Below the pieces are notes generated by a model, which was not told where the DNA came from, made no database searches, and saw only the letters and a list, made by a program, of their open reading frames with translations. Shown here one piece after another: positions 1 through 9,099 of a DNA stretch of 60,738 nt (positions are counted from its first letter, which is position 1; each line of letters opens with the position of its first letter). The stretch is taken from NCBI GenBank assembly GCA_910586595.1, contig CAJUJB010000014.1, positions 1 to 60,738 of the forward strand, read 5' to 3'. Made by a program: the position numbers and the translations under genes. The stretch is from an uncultured Muribaculaceae bacterium. GTDB taxonomy: Bacteria; Bacteroidota; Bacteroidia; Bacteroidales; Muribaculaceae.

Positions 1-1
1 C

Positions 2-274
2 CCGGCAGATTTTACCACTGCCGCCACCGAAGCTTCATTAGCCGCTCACAAACCGGTCGATATAAAATCGGGAGGATTTGTCTATCTCCTCTCTGTAGCC
101 GATTATCTTCCAGCTGGCGCAACCATGCCTTACGAGGCAGCCAGACCGATGGTACGTGAACGTCTGCTGGCGCTTAAACGCATGGCGTACGACGCCAAAC
201 TCCGTGGAGAATTACTCTCGCGCTCACTCTCCGACGGCACTGTGGTTTTCCACGGTTCCAATCCCCTGAAATAA
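2..274 (+). CDS. C-terminal fragment of a possible peptidyl-prolyl isomerase-like (foldase) protein
   Basis: An open frame enters from the left edge and ends at TAA 272-274, giving the last 90 residues or so of a protein whose start lies outside the window. The tail reads roughly PYEAARPMVRERLLALKR followed by a charged helix and a short strand. This resembles the end of SurA/PpiD-type periplasmic foldases, where a similar helix precedes the C-terminus. That family assignment rests only on this tail and is weak. The gene converges on lptD and shares a strong hairpin with it at 282-336. A foldase next to an outer-membrane protein assembly gene would make sense, but this is inference. Confidence 0.4.
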   Translation, partial: PADFTTAATEASLAAHKPVDIKSGGFVYLLSVADYLPAGATMPYEAARPMVRERLLALKRMAYDAKLRGELLSRSLSDGTVVFHGSNPLK

Positions 275-281
275 TACATAT

Positions 282-336
282 CCACCAACGCAAGGCGCCC
301 GGCAGAATAATTCCGCCGGGCGCCTTGCGTTGGTGG
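282..336. terminator. Bidirectional hairpin terminator
   Basis: A perfect 22-bp inverted repeat (282-303 with 315-336) closes an 11-nt loop between two convergent genes. It is GC-rich and lacks a clear T tract on either side, so the call rests on stem strength and position. Confidence 0.7.
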
Positions 337-345
337 TATACCGAA

Positions 346-3114
346 TCAATACCATTGGATGCCGTTGGACAGCGACGAACGTTTGTCGTATTTCAGGTCG
401 CTCAGCATCGATGAATTGACCGATATATGAAAATTATAACTCTTGAACGGGCCTACAGGCACAAAGCTCGCGCGCATCGTGAAGCAGTGCAGGTCTCGCG
501 ATATGTTGCAGTTCATATACGCAAGCCGGTGCGTATCGAAGTTATACGAGGCGGAGAAAGAGAAGTTCCAGGCCGGCGTAGGCCGTATATTACCGGAGAG
601 GGATAGATTCTGCGTAATCTTGCCGTCATACTCCATCTTTTCCATATTAAAGGCACCGTAGCCGTAGTTGACGGAGTAATTGAGCGTGAGGTTCCACGGC
701 ACTGACCATTTGGCATAGCCATCGGGGTTCATCTCCACGCCTCCTTCGAGCTGGTCTTCCTGATCACGTTCCTGCTTGGCTCCAGAACTGCTGGCAGAGT
801 TGCTGTTGTTGTTGTCAGAACCCGACTCATTATTCTTGTTCTTCCGCTTGAAAGTGTCGTTGTTGAATGTGTAAGAGAACGACGTGCCCGTGCGCTGTAG
901 CTTGGCGAGACCCTTACCGGCGGCCAGACGCGTACGGTTAACCTTCACCGGGGCACCGGAAGATGTGAGGCCGTAGGTATACACATCCCAGGTCGCCGAA
1001 AGGTTAAGATTGAAGCCCTTGGTAAGACGGAGCATGATTGATGTCGAAAGGTCGCTCCAATTGAGCGAGTCGGCCGCCATATTATAGCTCTCCGATATAT
1101 TAAGGTTCTCGATAAGAGATATTTTTTTCTCACCGATAGAGTCATTATCCGACTTGACCTTCATCTCGAGATTATTACCGAGCGAGAGGCCTATAGATCC
1201 GGTCTTTCCCTGGGAAGGCACACCGAAGAGGGCACTGGGGAAATAACTGTACTTGCGCACCTGCTCCATGCCGCGCGTATCCATGTATCTGTACTGCCCG
1301 TAATAACCAAAGAAGCTCGAGCCGAAGTCAGGGGCTCCTGTAAATGAGATTGACGGCGTCATCACATATCGGATCATCTTCACCTTCTTGCCAAGGAATC
1401 CGAGAGGCTGGAAGAAGCCGTAGACCTTCGTATCCATCGATACCGAAGCGTTGAAATCCCACACGTTATAGAAGCCGTAGGTGGTATCCATAAGCTCGGT
1501 CGCCCGTTCCTCATCCCACTGGCGGCGTACTTTGTTGGAGTACATGCGGTCGACAAGACGTACCGACGGTGTGATGTTGATGTAATTCAGCACATTGAAG
1601 GTAGCCGAGATAGGCAGTGTATGGCTCATGCCGTTTCGCCAATCCTTAATCAGACTCTTCTTGAAGAACTCATTCTGCTTGGCCGTCAAAGAATTCTGGA
1701 AAAGACCCGTATACGACAATTTAATCTTCTCATACCACTTCTCGGCACCGACAGCCCTCTTACGCTTGAAGGGGTAGACCTGCGACATGGTGAGCGTAAG
1801 GTTGGGGAAAGACACGGCTAACGTAGAGTCTTGCGTACGCTGTGTGACATTGAAGGTTGTCGAGAAGCTCCACTTCGAATTAGGTATACGGTAGGTCATA
1901 TTGACCGTAGAACTCTTTGTGTTCTCGGTGAATGCCGGCGAGTAATATGAGTTAAGGTCATTTCGTGTATATCCCGAGGTGGTGAAGTTGACACTCGCCG
2001 ACAGCGACATATTGGGGTTGAACTTGGTATCCTGCGTATGGCTCCACAACACCTGGAAGTTAGTCTGCACTGAGTGATCGGGCGACCCCTTCTCACCAGT
2101 GATTGTCTTTAGGTAGGAAACGTCGAACGAGCCGGAGAATTTATATCGTTTGGCATAACTCGAGCGTGCGTTAAGACCCCAGGAGCCTTTGGTATATATC
2201 TCACCAGTCAATGCGAGGTCGATGTTGTCGTTGATTGCGAAATAGTAACCACCGTCGCTGAGATAGAAGCCTCGGTTATAGTCATCGCCGAAGCTTGGCA
2301 CAATCACGCCTGAAGCGTATTTATCGGTGAAAGGGAAGTAACCGAAAGGCACAGCTAAAGGTAGAGGCAGACCGGCGAGCACCATGTAGGCCGGGCCGAC
2401 CACAATATTTTTTCCAGGTCTAACCTTGGCTTTGGTAAGCTGGAAATAGAAGTGGGGGTTATCATGGTGATCACAGGTGGTATAGCGGCCATCGGCGATA
2501 TAAAATTCGTCGTCGGTACCCTTCTTTGTTGTACCACCGGTGAGGTAACCCTCGCCTTGCTGGGTGACCACATTTGTGATATAGCCCTTCTCGCTCTTGA
2601 AATTATAGCGCATCGTGGCAGCCTCATATTCGGTGCCACTCTCCGTAAATACAGGTTTACCCTCGATTTCGCCGGTAGAGTCGGGGCGGCCAACAGCGTA
2701 AACCGTATTATCACTTAGATCCATCTGGATCTCAGCCGCATCGAGCTTGATGTCGCCATATGCAACCGATCCTTCTCCGTACATGTAGGCAGAGTCACGC
2801 CTTACTATGAGCATTGAATCGGCAGAGGAAAAAATAACGGCGGCATCGAGGTCGGTACGCACATATTTAACCCTCGATGAACCGGAAATCTGGGGAGCCT
2901 GACGGGCGGGGATAATAAGCAAAGAGTCGTTTACCCCATCGGCAACAATGGCGGGCACCACCGTATCAGGGTCAGCAGCCGCCATTGCCGGGGTATCCGG
3001 CATAGCTTTGAAAGCCTCGGATGCGTCGTCGGGAGCAGCCCCGGGAGAGCCTGAGACAGACAAGGCGCACAAGGCAGCCACCACAACAGCTATATATATG
3101 ATGAGAGATCTCAA
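346..3114 (-). CDS. lptD: LPS-assembly protein LptD, Bacteroidota type
   Basis: The protein has 922 residues with a signal peptide at about 1-23. An OstA-like periplasmic region at about 80-200 carries the strings YGEGSVAYGD and MDLSDNTVYAVG, typical of the LptD N-terminal jellyroll. The rest is a long stretch of alternating hydrophobic and aromatic strands that should form the outer-membrane barrel. The family inserts lipopolysaccharide into the outer leaflet as the last Lpt step. A low-complexity Asn/Ser insert lies in the C-terminal third. The gene reads leftward from a TAACTTTG -7 box just upstream and ends in the shared hairpin. The name follows the Bacteroidota family; sequence similarity to proteobacterial LptD is low in general. 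Confidence 0.85.
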   Translation of the reverse strand: MRSLIIYIAVVVAALCALSVSGSPGAAPDDASEAFKAMPDTPAMAAADPDTVVPAIVADGVNDSLLIIPARQAPQISGSSRVKYVRTDLDAAVIFSSADSMLIVRRDSAYMYGEGSVAYGDIKLDAAEIQMDLSDNTVYAVGRPDSTGEIEGKPVFTESGTEYEAATMRYNFKSEKGYITNVVTQQGEGYLTGGTTKKGTDDEFYIADGRYTTCDHHDNPHFYFQLTKAKVRPGKNIVVGPAYMVLAGLPLPLAVPFGYFPFTDKYASGVIVPSFGDDYNRGFYLSDGGYYFAINDNIDLALTGEIYTKGSWGLNARSSYAKRYKFSGSFDVSYLKTITGEKGSPDHSVQTNFQVLWSHTQDTKFNPNMSLSASVNFTTSGYTRNDLNSYYSPAFTENTKSSTVNMTYRIPNSKWSFSTTFNVTQRTQDSTLAVSFPNLTLTMSQVYPFKRKRAVGAEKWYEKIKLSYTGLFQNSLTAKQNEFFKKSLIKDWRNGMSHTLPISATFNVLNYINITPSVRLVDRMYSNKVRRQWDEERATELMDTTYGFYNVWDFNASVSMDTKVYGFFQPLGFLGKKVKMIRYVMTPSISFTGAPDFGSSFFGYYGQYRYMDTRGMEQVRKYSYFPSALFGVPSQGKTGSIGLSLGNNLEMKVKSDNDSIGEKKISLIENLNISESYNMAADSLNWSDLSTSIMLRLTKGFNLNLSATWDVYTYGLTSSGAPVKVNRTRLAAGKGLAKLQRTGTSFSYTFNNDTFKRKNKNNESGSDNNNSNSASSSGAKQERDQEDQLEGGVEMNPDGYAKWSVPWNLTLNYSVNYGYGAFNMEKMEYDGKITQNLSLSGNIRPTPAWNFSFSASYNFDTHRLAYMNCNISRDLHCFTMRASFVPVGPFKSYNFHISVNSSMLSDLKYDKRSSLSNGIQWY

Positions 3115-3136
3115 GATTCTTTTTCCATTAACTCGG

Positions 3137-3144
3137 CAAAGTTA
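3137..3144 (-). promoter_or_regulatory. -7 box of the lptD promoter
   Basis: On the minus strand this reads TAACTTTG, a full match to the Bacteroidota -7 consensus TAnnTTTG, 23 nt before the lptD start. No good -33 box lies 19-21 nt upstream. Confidence 0.55.
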
Positions 3145-3145
3145 C

Positions 3146-3170
3146 AAAAAAATGCCCGTACGCACGGGCA
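3146..3170 (-). terminator. Hairpin with T tract upstream of lptD promoter
   Basis: Read leftward, a perfect 7-bp stem (3164-3170 with 3153-3159, 4-nt loop) is followed by seven T residues. It looks like an intrinsic terminator. No minus-strand gene lies upstream, so it may insulate lptD from antisense transcription out of kup, or act in a longer lptD leader. Confidence 0.5.
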
Positions 3171-3226
3171 CCGAATAATTAATAATGAATAATAAAGAGC
3201 CTGTAAGGGCGTGGTGGCGCCCTTTA

Positions 3227-3258
3227 TTTGCCCGAAAAATGTTTTTTTGCTAATTTTA
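3227..3258 (+). promoter_or_regulatory. Putative kup promoter
   Basis: TTTG (3227-3230), a 20-nt spacer and TAATTTTA (3251-3258) fit the Bacteroidota pattern with one mismatch in the -7 box. The expected start of transcription near 3265 lies upstream of both candidate kup start codons. Confidence 0.5.
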
Positions 3259-3307
3259 AGCCCTTATTGACACCACATATGTGTTATATAGGAAAAATGT
3301 TTCGACT

Positions 3308-5257
3308 ATGACTCAACCCTCGGATGGAGTTCGACGGATAAGCGCCCTGTCATTGCTTGTTACTCTGGGTATCGTCTTCGGCGACATAGGCACCTCTCCG
3401 CTCTATGTAATGAAGGCAATCACCGGGGTAAACCCCGACTTTGACACCGACTATATTGTCGGTGCGGTGTCGTGTGTGATATGGACTCTGACACTCCAGA
3501 CGACTCTTAAATATGTACTGATAGCCTTACGGGCCGACAACAAAGGCGAGGGGGGCATACTTGCCCTTTACTCTCTGCTGCGCCGGCAACCGGCACGAAG
3601 GCTCTATATCGTTGCAGCCATCGGAGCCGCCACCTTGATTGCCGATGGAGTCATCACCCCTGCCGTGACGGTAACGTCGGCCATCGAAGGTGTGACCGCG
3701 CTGAGTGCTTCGGTGCCGGTGGTACCGATTGTGCTGCTTGTCATAACGGGCATTTTTCTCATGCAGCAAGCGGGCACAGGGCGGATAGGCAGGTTCTTCG
3801 GGCCCTTCATGCTGCTGTGGTTCCTCATGCTTGGAATATTAGGTGGCATAGCCCTATGTCATCATCCGGCTATATTAAAGGCCTTCAATCCATGGTATGC
3901 CATTAAGCTGCTCACCCATTATCCGGGATGGTTTCTCGTGCTCGGTGCAGTGTTCCTCTGCACAACCGGAGCAGAAGCCTTATATTCCGACCTCGGGCAC
4001 TGCGGACGCATGAACATATCGCTTAGCTGGATTTTCGTCAAGCTGACGCTTATCCTCAACTATCTCGGCCAAGGGGCATGGCTCATAGCACACCGAGGCA
4101 TGCCAGAGCTTACAGCGGTCAACCCATTCTACGCCATTATGCCATCAGGCTTTGTTCCGGTAGGAATCATCATGTCGACCGGTGCGGCCATCATCGCGAG
4201 CCAGGCACTGCTGAGCGGATCTTTCACCTTATTCTCCGAAGCCATAAATCTCGACTTCTGGCCACGCTTGAGAATCAAATATCCCTCTACAAGCAAGGGG
4301 CAACTGTACATCCCCGCTGTCAACTGGTGCCTGCTGGCCGGCTGTCTCTGCACCGTACTGATCTTCCGCTCATCAAGCCATATGGAGGCAGCCTATGGGC
4401 TGGCCATTACGGTGACTATGCTTATGACAACCGTTCTGCTCACGCTGTATCTTCGCCATAAAGGTGTCGCCAGATGGATATGCGCGTCATTCGCCATATT
4501 CTTTGCTGCGGTAGAGGGAATTTTCTTCGCCGCCAACCTCACCAAATTCGTCCACGGTGGCTGGTTCACCATCATCATCGCCGGAATTGTATGCGCAGTG
4601 ATGATGATATGGTACAATGCCATCCGCACCAGAGCCTCATTCATAGAGTATGAGAAGACAGCCGACCGCACGGGCCTCATCTCGGCCATAAAAGCCGACA
4701 AAGAGATACCCTATTTCGCATCGAATGTGATATACTTCAGCCGCTCGGCCGACACTTCACTGATTGAAAGTAAACTGCTCTACTCTATTGTCAACAAGTC
4801 GCCCAAGCGCGCCGACCACTACTGGCTTATACATATCGATCACGTCGACGCACCAGACACGCTTGAATACAAGGTCGACATATTGGTGCCTGACACAATA
4901 TACTTCGTGACAATGCGGCTTGGGTTCCGTGTAGACCCCAAGGTCAGCGTCTACCTGCGCCAGATTGTTGAAGACCTTGTGGCCGAGGGAGCCCTCGATC
5001 TTACCAGCAATTATCCGTCGCTACACCGCAACGGCATTCCCGGCGACTTCAAATTCATGATTCTCCACCGCATATTCTCGCCATCGAGCACATGCGGCAA
5101 GCGGGCCACAACCCTTATGCGTCTCCACGGGTGGCTACGTCACCTCGGCATAGGCGATGCAGAAGCCATGGGCCTCGACACAAGCTCTGTAATCTACGAA
5201 ACAGCACCTCTGATAATCAACCGCGCACCAGCGCGCAGAATAACACGCAGACAATGA
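3308..5257 (+). CDS. kup: KUP-family potassium uptake transporter
   Basis: A 649-residue inner-membrane protein of the KUP/HAK/KT family, which imports K+ by proton symport. The family signature GDIGTSPLY is at residues 25-33. About 12 hydrophobic segments fill roughly residues 12-430, and a soluble C-terminal domain follows, as in E. coli Kup (622 residues). The frame is open from a GTG at 3281, but I prefer ATG 3308 because residues before the conserved first helix then match the usual short N-terminus. The stop overlaps the start of the next gene as ATGA, so the two are probably translated together. Confidence 0.9.
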   Translation: MTQPSDGVRRISALSLLVTLGIVFGDIGTSPLYVMKAITGVNPDFDTDYIVGAVSCVIWTLTLQTTLKYVLIALRADNKGEGGILALYSLLRRQPARRLYIVAAIGAATLIADGVITPAVTVTSAIEGVTALSASVPVVPIVLLVITGIFLMQQAGTGRIGRFFGPFMLLWFLMLGILGGIALCHHPAILKAFNPWYAIKLLTHYPGWFLVLGAVFLCTTGAEALYSDLGHCGRMNISLSWIFVKLTLILNYLGQGAWLIAHRGMPELTAVNPFYAIMPSGFVPVGIIMSTGAAIIASQALLSGSFTLFSEAINLDFWPRLRIKYPSTSKGQLYIPAVNWCLLAGCLCTVLIFRSSSHMEAAYGLAITVTMLMTTVLLTLYLRHKGVARWICASFAIFFAAVEGIFFAANLTKFVHGGWFTIIIAGIVCAVMMIWYNAIRTRASFIEYEKTADRTGLISAIKADKEIPYFASNVIYFSRSADTSLIESKLLYSIVNKSPKRADHYWLIHIDHVDAPDTLEYKVDILVPDTIYFVTMRLGFRVDPKVSVYLRQIVEDLVAEGALDLTSNYPSLHRNGIPGDFKFMILHRIFSPSSTCGKRATTLMRLHGWLRHLGIGDAEAMGLDTSSVIYETAPLIINRAPARRITRRQ

Positions 5258-5517
5258 ACAAGGAACAAATACAAGCGCTCTACCTTGATAATAAACTCGA
5301 AGAAGCCTCAGCTCTTCTGGCGCCCCCGGCTGCGCAGAATGATCCGTGGGCGATTTACATGCTCGGTCGTATCGCTTGGAAACAAGGCCGGAAAACCGAC
5401 GCCATAACTCTTTACGAACAGGCTGCCGCACTTGATCCAGGCTCCGAGGCTGCGGTCGCACTTGAGCAGGCTCACGAAATAATGGCATTTTTCAACAAAG
5501 ACCTCTACAATCCTTGA
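5254..5517 (+). CDS. Small TPR-type protein
   Basis: An 87-residue soluble protein whose ATG overlaps the kup stop by four bases. Two helix pairs are visible, the second (about residues 34-68) with the TPR pattern of small and aromatic residues around ALDP. There is no signal peptide. TPR units bind other proteins, and the partner cannot be told from sequence. The frame also extends upstream inside kup to 5092, but that part is a shadow of kup. Translational coupling suggests a link with kup, though co-transcription of unrelated genes is equally possible. Confidence 0.7.
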   Translation: MNKEQIQALYLDNKLEEASALLAPPAAQNDPWAIYMLGRIAWKQGRKTDAITLYEQAAALDPGSEAAVALEQAHEIMAFFNKDLYNP

Positions 5518-5571
5518 TTGGCTCACAGAAGGAAAAAATAACACTGTAACCGCAGTGAAGGGGCCGAATAC

Positions 5572-5602
5572 TTGGCTGTTTTGAAAGTTTTGCGTAACTT
5601 CG
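5572..5602 (+). promoter_or_regulatory. Weak candidate promoter for manA
   Basis: TTGG (5572-5575), 19 nt and TAACTTCG (5595-5602) approximate the Bacteroidota promoter. It lies in the 276-nt gap before manA, in which I see no other feature. The leader to the preferred start would be about 185 nt. Confidence 0.35.
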
Positions 5603-5793
5603 CGTGACCGACTTATAAGTAAATCACATCCACGAAGCCATCAAGGCCTCCTGCCGCACTACATGCACACACGCTACAGTTCTGACATACATACACTTGC
5701 AAATATCGTCACAACCCATCCAAGAGTTGCGACGGCGCTTATGTCATGGTCACGTGTGCCGGTAAGGAAGGAAAAAGGCGCCGATTCCGCTCT

Positions 5794-6777
5794 ATGACCA
5801 GCACAGACGATCAGATATTGGCCGCCCCGATAGTCTTCCGCCCCTACTTCAAACGCGTGTTGTGGGGTGGATCGAAAATATGCCGCTACAAAGGCATATC
5901 CAGCGATGCTACCGATATTGGCGAGAGTTGGGAGATCTCGGCTCTTCCCGGTCAGGAATCGAGAGTGGATGGTGGCCTATATGCCGACATGACGCTGCAG
6001 GAACTCTCCGACCGATTCGGAGCACAGCTTCTCGGCGACAGCGTGCTCAAACGCTACGGCGGCAAATTCCCCATGCTAATAAAATTCATAGATGCCAACG
6101 ACCGTCTTTCCGTTCAGGTACATCCCGACGACAAGATGGCCGCAGAGCGTCACAGCAGCTTGGGAAAGAGCGAGATGTGGTATATCATCGACGCCGAGCC
6201 CGGTGCCAAGATTTACTCAGGCCTTACTGAGGCCATGACCCCGGAGCAATACGAGCAACGTCTGCTCGAAGGCTCCATAACCGACGTATTAGCAGAATAC
6301 GAGACCGCGCCGGGTGAGGTCTTTTACCTACCCGCCGGCCGCGTTCACGCCATAGGCCCGGGCAATTTTTTGGCCGAAATCCAGGAGTCGAGCGACATCA
6401 CTTACCGCATTTATGATTACGGACGCCGTGACTCGGCCGGAAGGCCCCGCGAACTTCACACCGACATGGCCCGCGAGGCTATCGACTATAAGGTACGCGA
6501 CACTTACCGCAGCCCATCGCCATCTCCCGACGAGAAAAACTGCGAAATTGCCGCCTGCGAGCACTTCACTGTACGACGTCTCATAATCGAAGGCCCTCAC
6601 ACTTACACATTCTCACGTGATTCGTTCACGGCCCTCATGTGCCTCGAAGGCGAGGTGACCCTGAATTACCCAGGAGGTACCCTCACCCTGCGACAGGGTC
6701 ACACAGCCTTGCTCCCGGCAGTCATGCGGAGCATCGAGCTCACAGGAAAAGCCCTTCTTCTCTGCGCGCAGGCCTGA
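5794..6777 (+). CDS. manA: Class I mannose-6-phosphate isomerase
   Basis: A 327-residue cytosolic zinc enzyme that interconverts mannose 6-phosphate and fructose 6-phosphate, feeding mannose into glycolysis or GDP-mannose synthesis. Family landmarks include RVLWGG near the N-terminus, GESWEIS, the metal-site strings QVHPDD and KSEMWY, and PAGRVHAIG with its zinc-binding histidine. The length fits the short type I enzymes of Firmicutes and Bacteroidota. The frame is open back to ATG 5746, but the extra 16 residues are basic and unlike the family, so I chose ATG 5794. The gene stands alone, and its 3' end overlaps a weak hairpin shared with ettA. Confidence 0.9.
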   Translation: MTSTDDQILAAPIVFRPYFKRVLWGGSKICRYKGISSDATDIGESWEISALPGQESRVDGGLYADMTLQELSDRFGAQLLGDSVLKRYGGKFPMLIKFIDANDRLSVQVHPDDKMAAERHSSLGKSEMWYIIDAEPGAKIYSGLTEAMTPEQYEQRLLEGSITDVLAEYETAPGEVFYLPAGRVHAIGPGNFLAEIQESSDITYRIYDYGRRDSAGRPRELHTDMAREAIDYKVRDTYRSPSPSPDEKNCEIAACEHFTVRRLIIEGPHTYTFSRDSFTALMCLEGEVTLNYPGGTLTLRQGHTALLPAVMRSIELTGKALLLCAQA

Positions 6778-6790
6778 GAAAAAGGGCTTT
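6748..6790. terminator. Possible bidirectional terminator manA/ettA
   Basis: AAAGCCCTT (6748-6756) pairs with AAGGGCTTT (6782-6790) across a 25-nt loop that spans the manA stop. A-T-rich sequence follows. The long loop makes the call tentative. Confidence 0.35.
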
Positions 6791-6819
6791 AAATTTATTC
6801 AGGGAAAAAAACCGACTGC

Positions 6820-8505
6820 TTATTCCATCAGTTTGCGATAACGACGGCGAGGAAGTTCCTTGCCACCATTCTCGCGTTTCTTGTATTCCTCATAGTCGGA
6901 ATACGAGCCTTCGTAGAACACGACCTTGCCATCACCCTCAAACGAAAGTATGTGTGTGCAGATACGGTCGAGGAACCAGCGGTCGTGGCTAACCACTACA
7001 GCACATCCGGCAAAATCCTCGAGACCTTCCTCAAGCGCACGGAGGGTGTTGACGTCGATGTCGTTGGTAGGTTCGTCCAGCAGCAACACATTGCCTTCTT
7101 CCTTAAGAGCCATTGCGAGGTGCAGACGGTTACGCTCGCCACCGGAGAGGACTCCGATTTTCTTTTCCTGATCGGCACCGGTGAAATTGAAGCGCGACAG
7201 ATATGCACGAGCGTTGACATCGCGGCCACCCATACGGAATGACTCAACACCCTGCGAAATCACTTCATATACACTGCGCTCGGGCAGGAGATCGTGGTGA
7301 GTCTGGTCGACATAGGCGATCTTGACGGTCTCGCCGACGTCGAATGTGCCGTTATCGGGAGTTTCCTGGCCCATGATAAGGCGGAAGAGTGTGGTCTTGC
7401 CGGCGCCATTGGGGCCGATTACGCCCACAATGCCGTTAGGGGGCAGGGAGAACGAAAGATCAGCGAAGAGTTGTTTCTTGCCGAAGGCTTTTGCCAGATG
7501 GGTGGCCTCGATTACCTTATTGCCCAGACGGGGGCCGTTGGGAATGAAAATCTCCAGACGTTCCTCACGCTGGCGTTGGTCTTCGTTGAGAAGTTTATCG
7601 TAGGAATTAAGACGTGCCTTACCTTTGGCCTGACGGGCCTTGGGAGCCATACGCACCCATTCCAGCTCGCGCTCGAGAGTCTTGCGACGCTTCGAGGCCT
7701 GTTTCTCTTCCTGAGCCATGCGCTTGGTTTTCTGGTCGAGCCATGAAGAATAGTTGCCTTTCCAGGGTATGCCTTCACCGCGATCAAGCTCAAGAATCCA
7801 ACCTGCAACGTGGTCAAGGAAATAACGGTCGTGCGTGATGGCGATTACCGTGCCGGGATATTGCTGGAGATGCTGCTCGAGCCAGTCGATCGACTCAGCG
7901 TCAAGGTGGTTGGTAGGCTCGTCGAGGAGGAGGACATCGGGCTGCTGGAGAAGGAGACGGCAGAGGGCAACTCGACGGCGTTCACCACCAGAGAGGGTGG
8001 CTATTTTCTGGTCGTCGGGCGGACACTGGAGCGCGTCCATCGCGCGTTCGAGCTTACTGTCGATATTCCATGCGTCAGCAGCATCGAGCTTATCCTGCAA
8101 TTCAGCCTGACGCGCAATCAGGGCGTCCATCTTATCGGGATCTTCCAGCACATCGGGGTCTCCGAAGGCCTCGTTGACCTTGTCAAACTCAGCGAGCAGA
8201 TCCATGATGGGCTGCACACCTTCGCGCACAACTTCAAGCACGGTCTTGTCAGGATCGAGCTTAGGCTCCTGCTCAAGGTATCCCACAGAATAACCTGGCG
8301 CGAATACAACTTCGCCCTGATATTCCTTGTCGATACCTGCTATAATCTTGAGGAGTGACGATTTACCAGAGCCGTTAAGACCGATGATGCCGATTTTAGC
8401 ACCATAGAAAAACGAGAGGTAAATGTCTTTGAGAACTTGCTTCTGGGGGGGGTAGATCTTGCTCACGCCCACCATCGAGAATATTATTTTCTTATCGTCA
8501 GCCAT
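6820..8505 (-). CDS. ettA: ABC-F ATPase, energy-dependent translational throttle EttA
   Basis: A 561-residue soluble protein with two ABC ATPase domains and no membrane segments. Walker A motifs are GLNGSGKS (42-49) and, in the second half, GPNGAGKT. Both LSGGER signatures and both LLLDEPTN Walker B strings are intact. A charged linker joins the domains. ABC-F proteins act at the ribosomal E site, and EttA gates entry into elongation according to the ATP/ADP ratio. The length and the early IYPPQKQVL string fit EttA better than Uup or resistance ABC-F proteins. It lies 24 nt downstream of def, in line with a ruvX-def-ettA operon of translation and DNA-repair genes. Confidence 0.9.
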   Translation of the reverse strand: MADDKKIIFSMVGVSKIYPPQKQVLKDIYLSFFYGAKIGIIGLNGSGKSSLLKIIAGIDKEYQGEVVFAPGYSVGYLEQEPKLDPDKTVLEVVREGVQPIMDLLAEFDKVNEAFGDPDVLEDPDKMDALIARQAELQDKLDAADAWNIDSKLERAMDALQCPPDDQKIATLSGGERRRVALCRLLLQQPDVLLLDEPTNHLDAESIDWLEQHLQQYPGTVIAITHDRYFLDHVAGWILELDRGEGIPWKGNYSSWLDQKTKRMAQEEKQASKRRKTLERELEWVRMAPKARQAKGKARLNSYDKLLNEDQRQREERLEIFIPNGPRLGNKVIEATHLAKAFGKKQLFADLSFSLPPNGIVGVIGPNGAGKTTLFRLIMGQETPDNGTFDVGETVKIAYVDQTHHDLLPERSVYEVISQGVESFRMGGRDVNARAYLSRFNFTGADQEKKIGVLSGGERNRLHLAMALKEEGNVLLLDEPTNDIDVNTLRALEEGLEDFAGCAVVVSHDRWFLDRICTHILSFEGDGKVVFYEGSYSDYEEYKKRENGGKELPRRRYRKLME

Positions 8506-8529
8506 TGATGAGATTATTGGTTGATTCGG

Positions 8530-9099
8530 TTATTTTCGTTTGGCAACCGGAGCATACCGCACCGGGTAGTCAACAGCCACGCGGCCAGTGACTATATCGT
8601 TGAGTTTGCGACGGATGAGCTGACGGCGTATAGCCGAGATATGGTCGATGTAAACCTTTCCTTCGAGGTGGTCGCACTCATGCTGCACGATACGTGCGAG
8701 GAAACCTGAGATTTCCTCTTCGTGCGGCTGGAAGTCTTCGTCGAGCCAGCGCAGACGGATGTGTTCCACACGGGGTACATTCTCGGAAATACCGGGAAGA
8801 CTGAGGCAGCCCTCTGCACGGACAATCTTGTCGCCGTCGAGAATCTCGATCTCGGGATTGATAAGCGTGAGCTTACGACCGGCACACTCGAGGAAATTCT
8901 CGCTGACCGGGTCGGCATCAATCACCACCAGGCGTATGCTTTTTCCTATCTGGGGGGCGGCGAGGCCCACGCCTTCGGAGTCGTACATAGCCTCATACAT
9001 GTCGGCCACAAGTTTCTTGAGGTCGGGATAACCGGGCTCAAGCGGCTCGGCAATTTTACGGAGCACCGGGTGTCCGTAGAGATATACAGGGAGTTTCAT
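8530..9099 (-). CDS. def: Peptide deformylase
   Basis: A 189-residue cytosolic metalloenzyme that removes the formyl group from the N-terminal methionine of new proteins. The three family motifs are all present: GVGLAAPQ (43-50), EGCLSLP with metal ligand Cys98, and HECDH with metal ligands His140 and His144 and catalytic Glu141. The start overlaps the ruvX stop by four bases (ATGA), so the genes are coupled. A basic C-terminal tail ends in KRK. No odd features. Confidence 0.95.
   Translation of the reverse strand: MKLPVYLYGHPVLRKIAEPLEPGYPDLKKLVADMYEAMYDSEGVGLAAPQIGKSIRLVVIDADPVSENFLECAGRKLTLINPEIEILDGDKIVRAEGCLSLPGISENVPRVEHIRLRWLDEDFQPHEEEISGFLARIVQHECDHLEGKVYIDHISAIRRQLIRRKLNDIVTGRVAVDYPVRYAPVAKRK

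Noticed and set aside
3281..3307. GTG start for kup nine codons upstream
   Set aside because: The ATG at 3308 gives the family-like N-terminus; the extra residues are not conserved-looking.
5092..5253. N-terminal extension of the small TPR protein into kup
   Set aside because: The extension is Arg/His-rich and has the look of an out-of-frame shadow of kup.
5603..5793. Riboswitch or small RNA before manA
   Set aside because: No strong stem or known motif is visible in this stretch.
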